Assembly (NCBI GenBank): GCA_934631985.1
Contig: CAKTYE010000024.1
Coordinates: 1-32,884, forward strand
DNA: 32,884 nt
Direction: 5' to 3'
Origin: an uncultured Clostridia bacterium
GTDB lineage: Bacteria; Bacillota; Clostridia; Christensenellales; Aristaeellaceae
Both the position numbers and the translations under genes were made by a program. Each line of letters starts with the position of its first letter. Position 1 is the first letter of the stretch. Below the pieces are notes generated by a model. It was not told the DNA's origin. It did no database searches and saw only the letters and a list, made by a program, of their open reading frames with translations. Below are positions 22,736 through 29,099 of the stretch, piece by piece.

Positions 22736-23390
22736 AGCGATACCCCACTCCCCGCAGGGTCGTAATGCGGTCTGCATACGGCCCCAGCTGACGGCGCAGC
22801 AGCTTGATGTGCGTATCCAGCGTGCGGTCATCGCCATAAAAATCATAGCCCCAAATTTCCGCCAGCAGCTTTTCACGCGTCAGGGCAATGCCGCGGTTGC
22901 GCACCAGATAAAACAGCAGGTCGTATTCCTTGGGGCTGAGGTCCAGGGGCTTGCCGTCCAGGGTCACCCGGCGGGCGGTGAAGTCCACCGTCACGCCGCC
23001 GATCTCCACCAGCTCCCGCGTCTCCTGCTTGACGCCGCTGCGCTTCAAAATGGCGGCGACCCGCATCATCAGCTCCTTGGGGGAGAAGGGCTTGACCACA
23101 TAATCATCAATGCCCAGTTCAAAGCCGTGGAGCTTGTCATATTCCTCGCCCCGGGCGCTGAGCATCAGGATGGGGACGCTGCTGGTTTTGCGGATCTCCC
23201 GGCAGGCGGAAAAGCCGTCCAGGTCGGGCATCATCACGTCCATGATGACCAGATCGTAGGTATGCTGACGGCACAGTTCCACCGCCTGCATGCCATTTTC
23301 AGCTTCCGTGACTTCGTATTGTTCAAAGGCCGCGTATTTTCGGATCAGCTCCCGAATACGCGCTTCATCGTCCACTACCAGCAGATGCAT
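22722..23390 (-). CDS. Response regulator, OmpR/PhoB family
   Basis: The 222-residue protein has a receiver domain with LLVVDDEARIRELI, phosphoacceptor in LVIMDVMMPDLDG, MLSARGEEYD and VVKPFSPKEL, then a winged helix with DRTLDTHIKLLRRQLG and the ending TLRGVGYRFEKE. ATG 23390 is fixed by AAAGGAG 7 bases upstream; the longer open frame lies beyond the promoter. A near-consensus promoter sits directly upstream and a terminator separates it from the PDZ gene, so regulator and kinase form their own unit. The kinase overlaps the last codons of this gene. Confidence 0.93.
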   Translation of the reverse strand: MHLLVVDDEARIRELIRKYAAFEQYEVTEAENGMQAVELCRQHTYDLVIMDVMMPDLDGFSACREIRKTSSVPILMLSARGEEYDKLHGFELGIDDYVVKPFSPKELMMRVAAILKRSGVKQETRELVEIGGVTVDFTARRVTLDGKPLDLSPKEYDLLFYLVRNRGIALTREKLLAEIWGYDFYGDDRTLDTHIKLLRRQLGPYADRITTLRGVGYRFEKE

Positions 23391-23426
23391 GACAAATCTC
23401 CTTTCTCTGATGAAAAGCATACGCAC

Positions 23427-23455
23427 AGTATACGCGCATGCACCGGGATGTTCAA
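23427..23455 (-). promoter_or_regulatory. Sigma-A type promoter of the second two-component pair
   Basis: On the minus strand: TTGAAC -35 (23450-23455), 17-base spacer, TATACT -10 (23427-23432). It lies immediately after the terminator at 23457-23488 and about 37 bases before the regulator start. Confidence 0.8.
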
Positions 23456-23456
23456 G

Positions 23457-23488
23457 AAAAAACTCCGCCGCCAGCATGGACGACGGAG
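23457..23488 (-). terminator. Intrinsic terminator after the PDZ protein gene
   Basis: On the minus strand CTCCGTCGTC pairs with GGCGGCGGAG (two G-U pairs) and is followed by TTTTTT. It ends transcription from the PDZ gene just before the promoter of the two-component pair. Confidence 0.75.
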
Positions 23489-23648
23489 CAAGGAATTAGG
23501 GATTAAGGATGAAGAAGGTTTCTGTTGTTATGGCGTCATCTTTGGTTTCGGAGTGCGCATCAGCGTCTCCCTCAGGCCATCCTACCACTTCCTTTCATTT
23601 GATGTGGGCTTCTATATCAAAGCGTCCGCAGGCGCGAGATTCCCATAT

Positions 23649-24068
23649 TTACACCGTTCCGGGGCTGCGGAAGGAGACCTGCTCCTCCATGCCCTGCCGC
23701 ATCAGCTCAAAGGACAGCGGCAAGGCTTCTGTGGCGGAGGCCAGCAGCGTGTCCACGTCCGAGGCGGCACTTAAGGCAGTGCCGTTTAGGCTCAATAGCT
23801 GATCGCCTACCTGAATGCCCGCCTTTTCCGCAGGGCTGTCCTGCATCACTGCCAGTACATAGACCCTGTCCTCGCGGGTGTCGCGCAGCACCATGCCCAG
23901 CGATGCAGCCTGCAGGGGCCAGGAGGTCGGCGGATCGGGGGGCGCAGCTTGCGGAAGGTTCAGCACCAGCAGCGGCACAAGGGCCAGCACTGCCAGCGTG
24001 ACGCAGGCAATAAGCCACCGCCTGTGCAGCTTTGCCAGCGTTCCGGTGTGTTTGGATGACCTTGCCAT
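23649..24068 (-). CDS. Membrane-anchored PDZ-domain protein
   Basis: The 139-residue product has a short basic N-terminus, one membrane helix (about residues 18-37, WLIACVTLAVLALVPLLVLN) and a C-terminal PDZ domain outside the membrane. The PDZ core shows LGMVLRDTREDRVYVLAVMQDSPAEKAGIQVGDQLLSLNGTAL, the form seen in HtrA and C-terminal processing proteases, but no protease domain is present. It could bind C-termini of exported proteins or act as an adaptor. GGGAG precedes the ATG. The gene is divergent from the TraX-like gene and lies 258 bases upstream of the second two-component pair, from which a terminator separates it; a functional link is only a possibility. Confidence 0.8.
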   Translation of the reverse strand: MARSSKHTGTLAKLHRRWLIACVTLAVLALVPLLVLNLPQAAPPDPPTSWPLQAASLGMVLRDTREDRVYVLAVMQDSPAEKAGIQVGDQLLSLNGTALSAASDVDTLLASATEALPLSFELMRQGMEEQVSFRSPGTV

Positions 24069-24175
24069 GCGTTCCGTCTCCCTTCGGTTGATGAAAAAAG
24101 GATAATAAAGAAAAGTGAAGAATAGATGAATACGTGTTGAAAGCTGTTTGAATTTGTGAGAGGAGGAAACGCCGC

Positions 24176-24958
24176 ATGCAGAGAACCGCGCGGGAACCTG
24201 CGCAGCTGGCGGGCAATCAGGCCACCGGGACGCTGAAGCTGGTGGCCCTGCTGTTTATGTTTGCAGACCATGCGGGAAAAATGCTTTTCCCGGCGGTGCC
24301 GGAAATGCGCATACTGGGCCGCATCGCCTTTCCCATCTATGCCTGGTGCATGGTGGTGGGCTTCCATTACACCCGCGATCCGCTGCGTTATGCCATGCGG
24401 GTGCTGCTGGTGGGCATCGTATCCCAGCCGCTGTATATGGCGGCGCTGGACCATACCTGGCAGCAGCCCAACATTTTCCTGACGCTTTTTATGGCGCTGC
24501 TGGCGCTGATGGCGGTGTCGGAGAAGCCGTGGGAAAAGCAAAGTACCGCCCTGCACATCGGCGGACGGTGTCTGGCGGCGGTGGGCCTGTTAGCTTGTCT
24601 GGCACTGACGGATATGCTGAAATGCGATTACGGCTGGCGGGGCGTGCTGCTGGTGGTGCTGCTGTATGCTGTGCGGGACAGCAGCAAGGGCGTCGCGGCG
24701 GTGATGGTGGCGTTCTGCCTGTTCTGGGGTGCAAATACCAGCACGGTGGCGCGGCTGTTCGGCCTGCCCATTCAGCGCTTGCAGGGAACGGCACTGTCTC
24801 TGCTGGCCCCCTGGCTGCGCATTCAGGCGCTGGCGGTGCTGGCCCTGCCGTTTATTTTGCCAAGGTGGAAGGAACGTGTGAAGCTGCCCAAATGGGTGGG
24901 CTACGGCCTGTACCCGGCGCATTTGGCGCTGCTGTGGCTGCTGGAACAGGTGATGTAA
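24176..24958 (+). CDS. TraX-family membrane protein
   Basis: The 260-residue integral membrane protein matches the TraX family. Named after the F-plasmid pilin acetylase TraX, the family is widespread in Bacillota chromosomes with unknown role. Conserved parts are LKLVALLFMFADHAGKMLF (20-38), RILGRIAFPIYAWCMVVGFHYT, YAMRVLLVGIVSQPLYMAA and the late PKWVGYGLYPAHLALLWLLE. About eight hydrophobic helices are visible. GAGGAGG lies 10 bases before the ATG. No conjugation genes are near, so a role in plasmid transfer is not supported. The gene starts a three-gene plus-strand unit ending at the terminator at 26023. Confidence 0.85.
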   Translation: MQRTAREPAQLAGNQATGTLKLVALLFMFADHAGKMLFPAVPEMRILGRIAFPIYAWCMVVGFHYTRDPLRYAMRVLLVGIVSQPLYMAALDHTWQQPNIFLTLFMALLALMAVSEKPWEKQSTALHIGGRCLAAVGLLACLALTDMLKCDYGWRGVLLVVLLYAVRDSSKGVAAVMVAFCLFWGANTSTVARLFGLPIQRLQGTALSLLAPWLRIQALAVLALPFILPRWKERVKLPKWVGYGLYPAHLALLWLLEQVM

Positions 24959-24970
24959 GGAGGCATTCTC

Positions 24971-25363
24971 GTGAAGAGCATCAAGCGCGGACGGGGGCCG
25001 TCCATGCAAAACGGAGTTGGCTATATCATTGCTGCGGTGTTCGGCGTTCTTTGGACGATTCTCAGCGCCAGCATGATGCAGGGCGCAGCAGCGGATTTCG
25101 GCGGCTTCGGCGCGGCGGGGACGATCTTCCCACTGCTTGGGGTGGTGTTCACCGTGGGCGCCATTGCGGGAGCAGTGTATCATTTCCGCAACGCCACGGC
25201 GAAAAATCGCTATTCCGAGCTGGACATTACCGAGGAGGGTGAGGAGCCGGATCCCTTGCAGGAGAAATACGGCGAGAAGCTGGAGAAGCACGATTGTCCT
25301 GCCTGCGGCGCGAAGGTCGGCAAGGACGACGCTTATTGTGCAAAATGCGGGAAGAAGCTGTAA
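24971..25363 (+). CDS. Small membrane protein with C-terminal zinc ribbon
   Basis: The 130-residue product has two hydrophobic helices (about 15-35 and 48-70), a short acidic linker (EEGEEPDPLQEKYGEK) and a C-terminal zinc ribbon with CPACGAKVGKDDAYCAKCG supplying four Cys. The GTG start at 24971 is preceded by AAGGAGG about 8 bases upstream and is 13 bases after the TraX-like stop, so the two are co-transcribed. Such two-helix plus zinc-ribbon proteins are common in Clostridia without known function. Confidence 0.78.
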   Translation: MKSIKRGRGPSMQNGVGYIIAAVFGVLWTILSASMMQGAAADFGGFGAAGTIFPLLGVVFTVGAIAGAVYHFRNATAKNRYSELDITEEGEEPDPLQEKYGEKLEKHDCPACGAKVGKDDAYCAKCGKKL

Positions 25364-25394
25364 GCGAACGACATACAGAAAGAAGGCAAGCAAA

Positions 25395-25994
25395 ATGAGA
25401 CAGGAAACGCTGAACACGGCGCGCAGAAGCGCCGTACTGCCCATTGCGCTGTATCCCTGGGGCGGGGACTATCGCCCTGCCGCGTGGGTGCAGTGCGGGA
25501 TGGATGCGGACAAGGTGGTCTTTCGCCTGTGGTGTCAGGAGGATGACCGGGATGTGCCGCAGTATCATCACGCGAACGACCCTGTTTCGCAGGACAGCTG
25601 TCTGGAGACCTTCGTCATTTTCTATCCGAACGAGACGAAGTACCTGAATTTTGAGGTGAATCGCGCAGGAACGATGCTCATGGAGCAGGGAACGCGGCGG
25701 GGTGACAGAAGCTATCCCATGCCGGAGGATTTCCCGGGCGTTCCCTTCCCGAAGGCACAGGCTTTTGAAACGGCGGACGGTTGGGGCGTACAGGTGGAGG
25801 TGCCGGTGGCCTTTGTGCAGGCGATCTATGGCACGGACGCGCCGATCATGCCGGAGAACATGCGCGGCAATTTCTACAAGTGCGGCGCGGTGGCGGATCG
25901 GGAGCATTACGCCTGCTGGGCCCCGGTGCAGGCGCCTAAGCCGGATTACCATCGCCCGGAATGCTTCCGGGCCTTCTGGCAGGAAGAAAAGTAA
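25395..25994 (+). CDS. CBM9-like carbohydrate-binding domain protein
   Basis: The 199-residue product resembles stand-alone family 9 carbohydrate-binding (DOMON-like) domain proteins. Visible features include ALYPWGGDYRPAAWVQCGMDADKVVFRLWCQEDD, the DSCLETFVIFYPNETKYLNFEVN core, a PEDFPGVPFPKA loop and the C-terminal YACWAPVQAPKPDYHRPECF. There is no signal peptide, so it is likely cytoplasmic, which is odd for a polysaccharide binder and makes the role uncertain. The ATG at 25395 has AAGAAGG about 8 bases upstream. It is the last gene of the TraX/zinc-ribbon unit. Confidence 0.75.
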   Translation: MRQETLNTARRSAVLPIALYPWGGDYRPAAWVQCGMDADKVVFRLWCQEDDRDVPQYHHANDPVSQDSCLETFVIFYPNETKYLNFEVNRAGTMLMEQGTRRGDRSYPMPEDFPGVPFPKAQAFETADGWGVQVEVPVAFVQAIYGTDAPIMPENMRGNFYKCGAVADREHYACWAPVQAPKPDYHRPECFRAFWQEEK

Positions 25995-26022
25995 ATCTTA
26001 CGCAGGCAATTGCATGGAGAAG

Positions 26023-26046
26023 GTGAGCTTCGGCTCACTTTTTCTT
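26023..26046 (+). terminator. Intrinsic terminator with UUCG loop
   Basis: GTGAGC-TTCG-GCTCAC followed by TTTTTCTTTT. It closes the plus-strand TraX/zinc-ribbon/CBM9 unit and overlaps the stop codon of the convergent CapA-family gene. Confidence 0.88.
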
Positions 26047-27060
26047 TTGCTTGGCGGGTTTGACAGGCGCGGGGATCCACATGCTTTCCTGCACAGCTTC
26101 AGGGGAATCCGCCTCGATCAGCGCCAGAATGCGCTCCTTGTCCGCACCCTCTGCCAACACGGGCGCAAAGTCGTTTTCCGGGGCGGAGCCGGAAGTCAGC
26201 ACGGGCAGCAGCGTCACCTGCGCACCGAGGTATTTCTTTCCCTCGAAGTGCAGCTCCAACTGGGCCAACAGCCCATCAAAGGCAGTCAGATCATGCGTAC
26301 CGCCAAACACCAGGTTGCCCAGGCTCCACAGCACCAGCGCGCCGCTGCGTACCTCTACGCCCTGCACTACATGCGGGTGGCTGCCAATGAGAATGTTTGC
26401 GCCGCACTTAATGGCGTAGTCCGCCATGCGCTCCTGCGCGCGGTTGTGGGTGGGACTGTATTCCCGGCCCCAGTGGCAGGAATAGACGATCAAATCGCAC
26501 CCGGCCTTTTTCAAGGCCTGAATGTCCTTGCGGATGGTGGTGCGGCTCTTTTTCCACACGGTTTCCCGACAGCCGCCGAAACCGATCTTGACGCCATCCT
26601 TTTCCCAAATGTACAAATGCCCGTAGCCGCTGTAGCCCACGCCTGCCGCGTCCAGCGCCGCCAGGGTGGAGCGCTTGCCGCTGGTGCGGTAATCCACAAA
26701 GTGGTTGTTTGCCACGTTGACCTGCTCCACGCCCGCGTCTACCAGCATTTGCGCATAGGCAGGCTTGCCGCGGAAATTATGCTGCCGGGTGTAGTCATGC
26801 CCCTTATTGCCCTCTTGCAGCACGCATTCCAGGTTCAGCAGCGTCATGTCGTCCGCCTGAAAAATGGGGGCCAGGTGCTGAAAGGGCCAGCCCATGCCGT
26901 TCGCTTCCACGGCGGTGAGAAAGGTGTCCGCATCGTCCTGCCATTCCTCGCGGGTGGCAAGTACGCAGTCGCCGCCTACCGTCAGGGTCAGGCAAGTCTC
27001 CTCTCCCAGGGCAGGAAAGGCAAACAGCAGGCACAGCAGCACACACAGCAGCTTTCGCAT
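26035..27060 (-). CDS. Secreted CapA-family protein
   Basis: The 341-residue protein has a signal peptide (MRKLLCVLLCLLFAFPALGEE) and one CapA/PgsA-type metallophosphoesterase-like domain. Motifs in order: TVGGDCVLAT, LLNLECVL, FRGKPAYAQMLVDAGVEQVNVANNH, YSCHWGREYSP, IGSHPHVVQGVEV and WSLGNLVFGG. Family members act in poly-gamma-glutamate synthesis or export, but no capBC or pgsBC gene is nearby, so an extracellular phosphoesterase or wall role is equally likely. The C-terminus ends PVKPAKQKKK. The Cys at position 6 of the leader is not a lipobox. The gene is divergent from the aminotransferase gene. Confidence 0.87.
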   Translation of the reverse strand: MRKLLCVLLCLLFAFPALGEETCLTLTVGGDCVLATREEWQDDADTFLTAVEANGMGWPFQHLAPIFQADDMTLLNLECVLQEGNKGHDYTRQHNFRGKPAYAQMLVDAGVEQVNVANNHFVDYRTSGKRSTLAALDAAGVGYSGYGHLYIWEKDGVKIGFGGCRETVWKKSRTTIRKDIQALKKAGCDLIVYSCHWGREYSPTHNRAQERMADYAIKCGANILIGSHPHVVQGVEVRSGALVLWSLGNLVFGGTHDLTAFDGLLAQLELHFEGKKYLGAQVTLLPVLTSGSAPENDFAPVLAEGADKERILALIEADSPEAVQESMWIPAPVKPAKQKKK

Positions 27061-27228
27061 GGCGAATCCCTCCAGGCAGTTTCCTTATACCCTTAAGACG
27101 GCGCAGCGGCGCGAAAAGTTTGCAGCACGCAAAATATTTCAGAAAGGGAATTGAAACTCCAAATCCTGCATCGCGGGGCGGAAAACAGGGTGCAGTAAAG
27201 CAAAATTTGCATTTTTTCTCAGAAAGAC

Positions 27229-27257
27229 TTGCAAAAATACCAGGAAACCTATATAAT
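27229..27257 (+). promoter_or_regulatory. Sigma-A type promoter of the aminotransferase gene
   Basis: TTGCAA -35 (27229-27234), 17-base spacer, perfect TATAAT -10 (27252-27257). Predicted transcript start is near 27264, giving a leader of about 98 bases. A small palindrome GCAAAATTTGC lies upstream at 27200-27210. The leader contains an inverted repeat (27277-27311, with ATATTTC/GAAATAT inside GCTGC/GCAGC). Confidence 0.82.
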
Positions 27258-27361
27258 GGTTTTTGCCGCTGCAAAAGCTGCATATTTCAAAGAAGAAATA
27301 TCCAAAGCAGCCGAAAAATGCAGCAGACGGCACTTGGACATGCAAGAGGAGGATGCTTCCC

Positions 27362-28561
27362 ATGGCTTTGACCGTTTCTCACCGTTGCCAGAATATTACT
27401 CCCTCCATGACCCTGAGCATTGACGCGCGGGCCAAAGAAATGCGCGCCGCCGGGCTGAACGTCATCGGCTTCGGCGTGGGTGAGCCGGATTTTCCCACCC
27501 CCAAGCATATTTGCGACGCAGCCAAGGAGGCCATTGACAAGGGCATGACCCGGTATACCCCTGCCGCAGGCACAAAGGAGCTGCGCAAGGCGATCGTGGA
27601 AAAGCTGCGCCGGGATAACGACATGACGTACACCTATGGTGACATCATTGTTTCCAACGGTGCGAAGCATTCCCTGTATAATATTTTTCAGGCGATCATC
27701 GATCCTGGCGACGAGGTGCTGATCCCCTCGCCCTGCTGGGTATCCTATCCCGAGATGGTGCGCATGGCGGGCGGTGTACCCGTGTTCATTCCCGCCACCG
27801 AGGAGACGAACTTCATTCCCACCAACAAGGACATTGCCAGCCGCGTCACCCGCCGCACCAAGGCGATCATTATCACCAGCCCCTCCAATCCCAACGGCAG
27901 CGTATGGAGTCAGGAGCAGCTGCAATTTGTGGCCGATCTGGCGGTGAGCCATCCCTTCTTTGTGGTCAGCGATGAGATTTACGAAAAGCTGATCTACGAT
28001 GGGCAGAAGCACCTGTCCATTGCACAGCTGGGCGAGCAGATCAAGAGCCAGACGTTCATTGTGAATGGTGTGAGCAAGGCGTATGCCATGACGGGCTGGC
28101 GCATTGGCTATGTGGCGGGGCCGCGCAGTGTGATCTCCGCCATGTCGAGCTTCCAGTCCCAGGCCACCAGCAACCCCAACAGCATTGCCCAGTATGCGGC
28201 AATGAAGGCGCTTCAGGGTGATCAGAGCTGTGTGGACGAGATGGTGGCGGAATTCCAGAAGCGCCGCGATGTGATCTACGAGGGCATCAATGCGATCTCT
28301 GGCCTGAGCTGCCGCAAGCCCCAGGGCGCGTTCTATGTGATGATGAACATCAAGGAGATCCTGGGCCGTCATTACAACGGACGTGTTATTGAGGATTCCA
28401 TGGACTTTGCCGAGCTGCTCCTTGCCGAGAAGCAGGTTGCTGTTGTACCCGGCATTGCCTTTGAAGCCGAGGGCTACTGCCGTCTCTCCTACGCCGTCAG
28501 CATGGAAAACATCCTGGAAGGTCTGGATCGCATCGCCGCATTCGTCAACGAATTGAGCTGA
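27362..28561 (+). CDS. Pyridoxal-phosphate-dependent class I aminotransferase (aspartate aminotransferase-like)
   Basis: The 399-residue cytoplasmic enzyme belongs to fold-type I aminotransferases near the thermophilic-type aspartate aminotransferase. Motifs: VGEPDFPTP (39-47), TRYTPAAGTKELR (63-75), SNGAKHSLYN (98-107), SPSNPNGSVWS (173-183), DEIYEKLIYDG (204-214), the cofactor Lys in NGVSKAYAMTGWRIGYVAG (Lys239), and the C-terminal Arg in CRLSYAVS. It likely moves amino groups between aspartate or alanine and 2-oxo acids; the exact substrate is unresolved. GAGGAGG lies about 8 bases before ATG 27362. The frame is open upstream to 27263, but this lies in the leader. Confidence 0.9.
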   Translation: MALTVSHRCQNITPSMTLSIDARAKEMRAAGLNVIGFGVGEPDFPTPKHICDAAKEAIDKGMTRYTPAAGTKELRKAIVEKLRRDNDMTYTYGDIIVSNGAKHSLYNIFQAIIDPGDEVLIPSPCWVSYPEMVRMAGGVPVFIPATEETNFIPTNKDIASRVTRRTKAIIITSPSNPNGSVWSQEQLQFVADLAVSHPFFVVSDEIYEKLIYDGQKHLSIAQLGEQIKSQTFIVNGVSKAYAMTGWRIGYVAGPRSVISAMSSFQSQATSNPNSIAQYAAMKALQGDQSCVDEMVAEFQKRRDVIYEGINAISGLSCRKPQGAFYVMMNIKEILGRHYNGRVIEDSMDFAELLLAEKQVAVVPGIAFEAEGYCRLSYAVSMENILEGLDRIAAFVNELS

Positions 28562-28575
28562 TGGAGCTTGCGAGT

Positions 28576-28799
28576 GATGCGAGGGAGGCAGCTTCTGTGT
28601 TAGGGAAGCACCGCACCATGCCGTGGCAGCGCTGGCGGGTGCTTTTGCACCATCTGCTTTGTGTAAAAATCTCGATTTACATCCAGTAAACCTTCGATTT
28701 TTACACTTTGCAACTGGCACAAAATCCCCTCGCCATTGCATCACGTCATGGTGCGGTGCTTCCCTAAAAGCTCCTCCCTCGCGCTCCCTCCCGAAGAGC
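28576..28799 (+). repeat. Hairpin repeat, copy D, split by an inserted element
   Basis: The left half (28576-28600) and right half (28767-28799) of the repeat family flank the element at 28601-28766. Bases 28773-28799 are identical to the tails of copies at 12116-12142 and (inverted) 30608-30634. Joining the halves restores the expected length of the repeat. Confidence 0.85.
28601..28766. mobile_element. MITE-like fold-back element with TA target duplication
   Basis: Perfect inverted repeats of 21 bases (28600-28620 and 28747-28767, beginning TTAGGGAAGCACC and ending GGTGCTTCCCTAA) bound the element. Inside is a second pair GTGTAAAAATC / GATTTTTACAC, and the whole length folds imperfectly on itself. 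It has no coding capacity. It interrupts a hairpin repeat at TA and, if one TA and the element are removed, the joined sequence has exactly the length of the uninterrupted copy at 30605-30672. TA duplication is typical of elements moved by IS630/Tc1-type transposases; none is in the window. Confidence 0.8.
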
Positions 28800-28843
28800 A
28801 GTGTTATTTTCGATAAATATGGCATCTTTGCAGCGCGATAGTG

Positions 28844-29003
28844 GTGCGGCTGAACGTTAGTGAAAAGCCGCACGCTAGGGATACCCCAAAGGTGGGGAGC
28901 TGTTGCAAAAAAACGTGCCGTATTAGGTAAATGAATAGCATGGGTTGCTTTCCAAAGGGGGAAAGCCTGCCGAAAGGCTCCCTTTTATACGGGAGCCTTT
29001 TGC
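28844..29003 (+). ncRNA. Possible structured leader or small RNA ending in a terminator-like hairpin
   Basis: Successive stem-loops: GTGCGGCT/AGCCGCAC (28844-28873), CCCCA/TGGGG (28884-28897) enclosed by GCACG/CGTGC (28870-28874, 28914-28918), GCTTTCC/GGAAAGC (28947-28966) and AAGGCTCCC/GGGAGCCTT (28974-28999) followed by TTTGCTTT. AGCCT (64-68 of the 28900 block) could alternatively pair with AGGCT at 28975-28979, as in attenuators. I recognise no known riboswitch. Since a promoter for the next gene may lie after it, it may simply end the aminotransferase transcript. Confidence 0.35.
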
Positions 29004-29006
29004 TTT
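28973..29006 (+). terminator. Intrinsic terminator between the aminotransferase and metallolyase genes
   Basis: AAAGGCTCCC (28973-28982), 8-base loop and GGGAGCCTTTT (28991-29001) followed by GCTTT. The T-run is short. It would end read-through from upstream, or act conditionally on a leader RNA. Confidence 0.65.
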
Positions 29007-29032
29007 ACTGTGGCACAGCCGCATGCTAAAAT
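29004..29032 (+). promoter_or_regulatory. Probable promoter of the DRE-TIM metallolyase gene
   Basis: TTTACT -35 (29004-29009, four of six), 17-base spacer, TAAAAT -10 (29027-29032, five of six). Predicted transcript start is about 60 bases before the start codon at 29100. Confidence 0.5.
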
Positions 29033-29099
29033 AACGCATTCCCAGCCCTGCCCGTTTTCCGCAGGACGTATTGAAATTTTTGAAAGGAGGCCGCCCCTT

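Noticed and set aside
24176..24958. Conjugative element suggested by the TraX name
   Set aside because: No relaxase, coupling protein, pilus or mating-pair gene is nearby, and chromosomal TraX-like proteins are common.
28861..28990. Known riboswitch (TPP, cobalamin, c-di-GMP or ykkC types)
   Set aside because: Short similarities such as GCTAGGGA or AAAGCCTGCC are present, but the required core motifs are absent in order.
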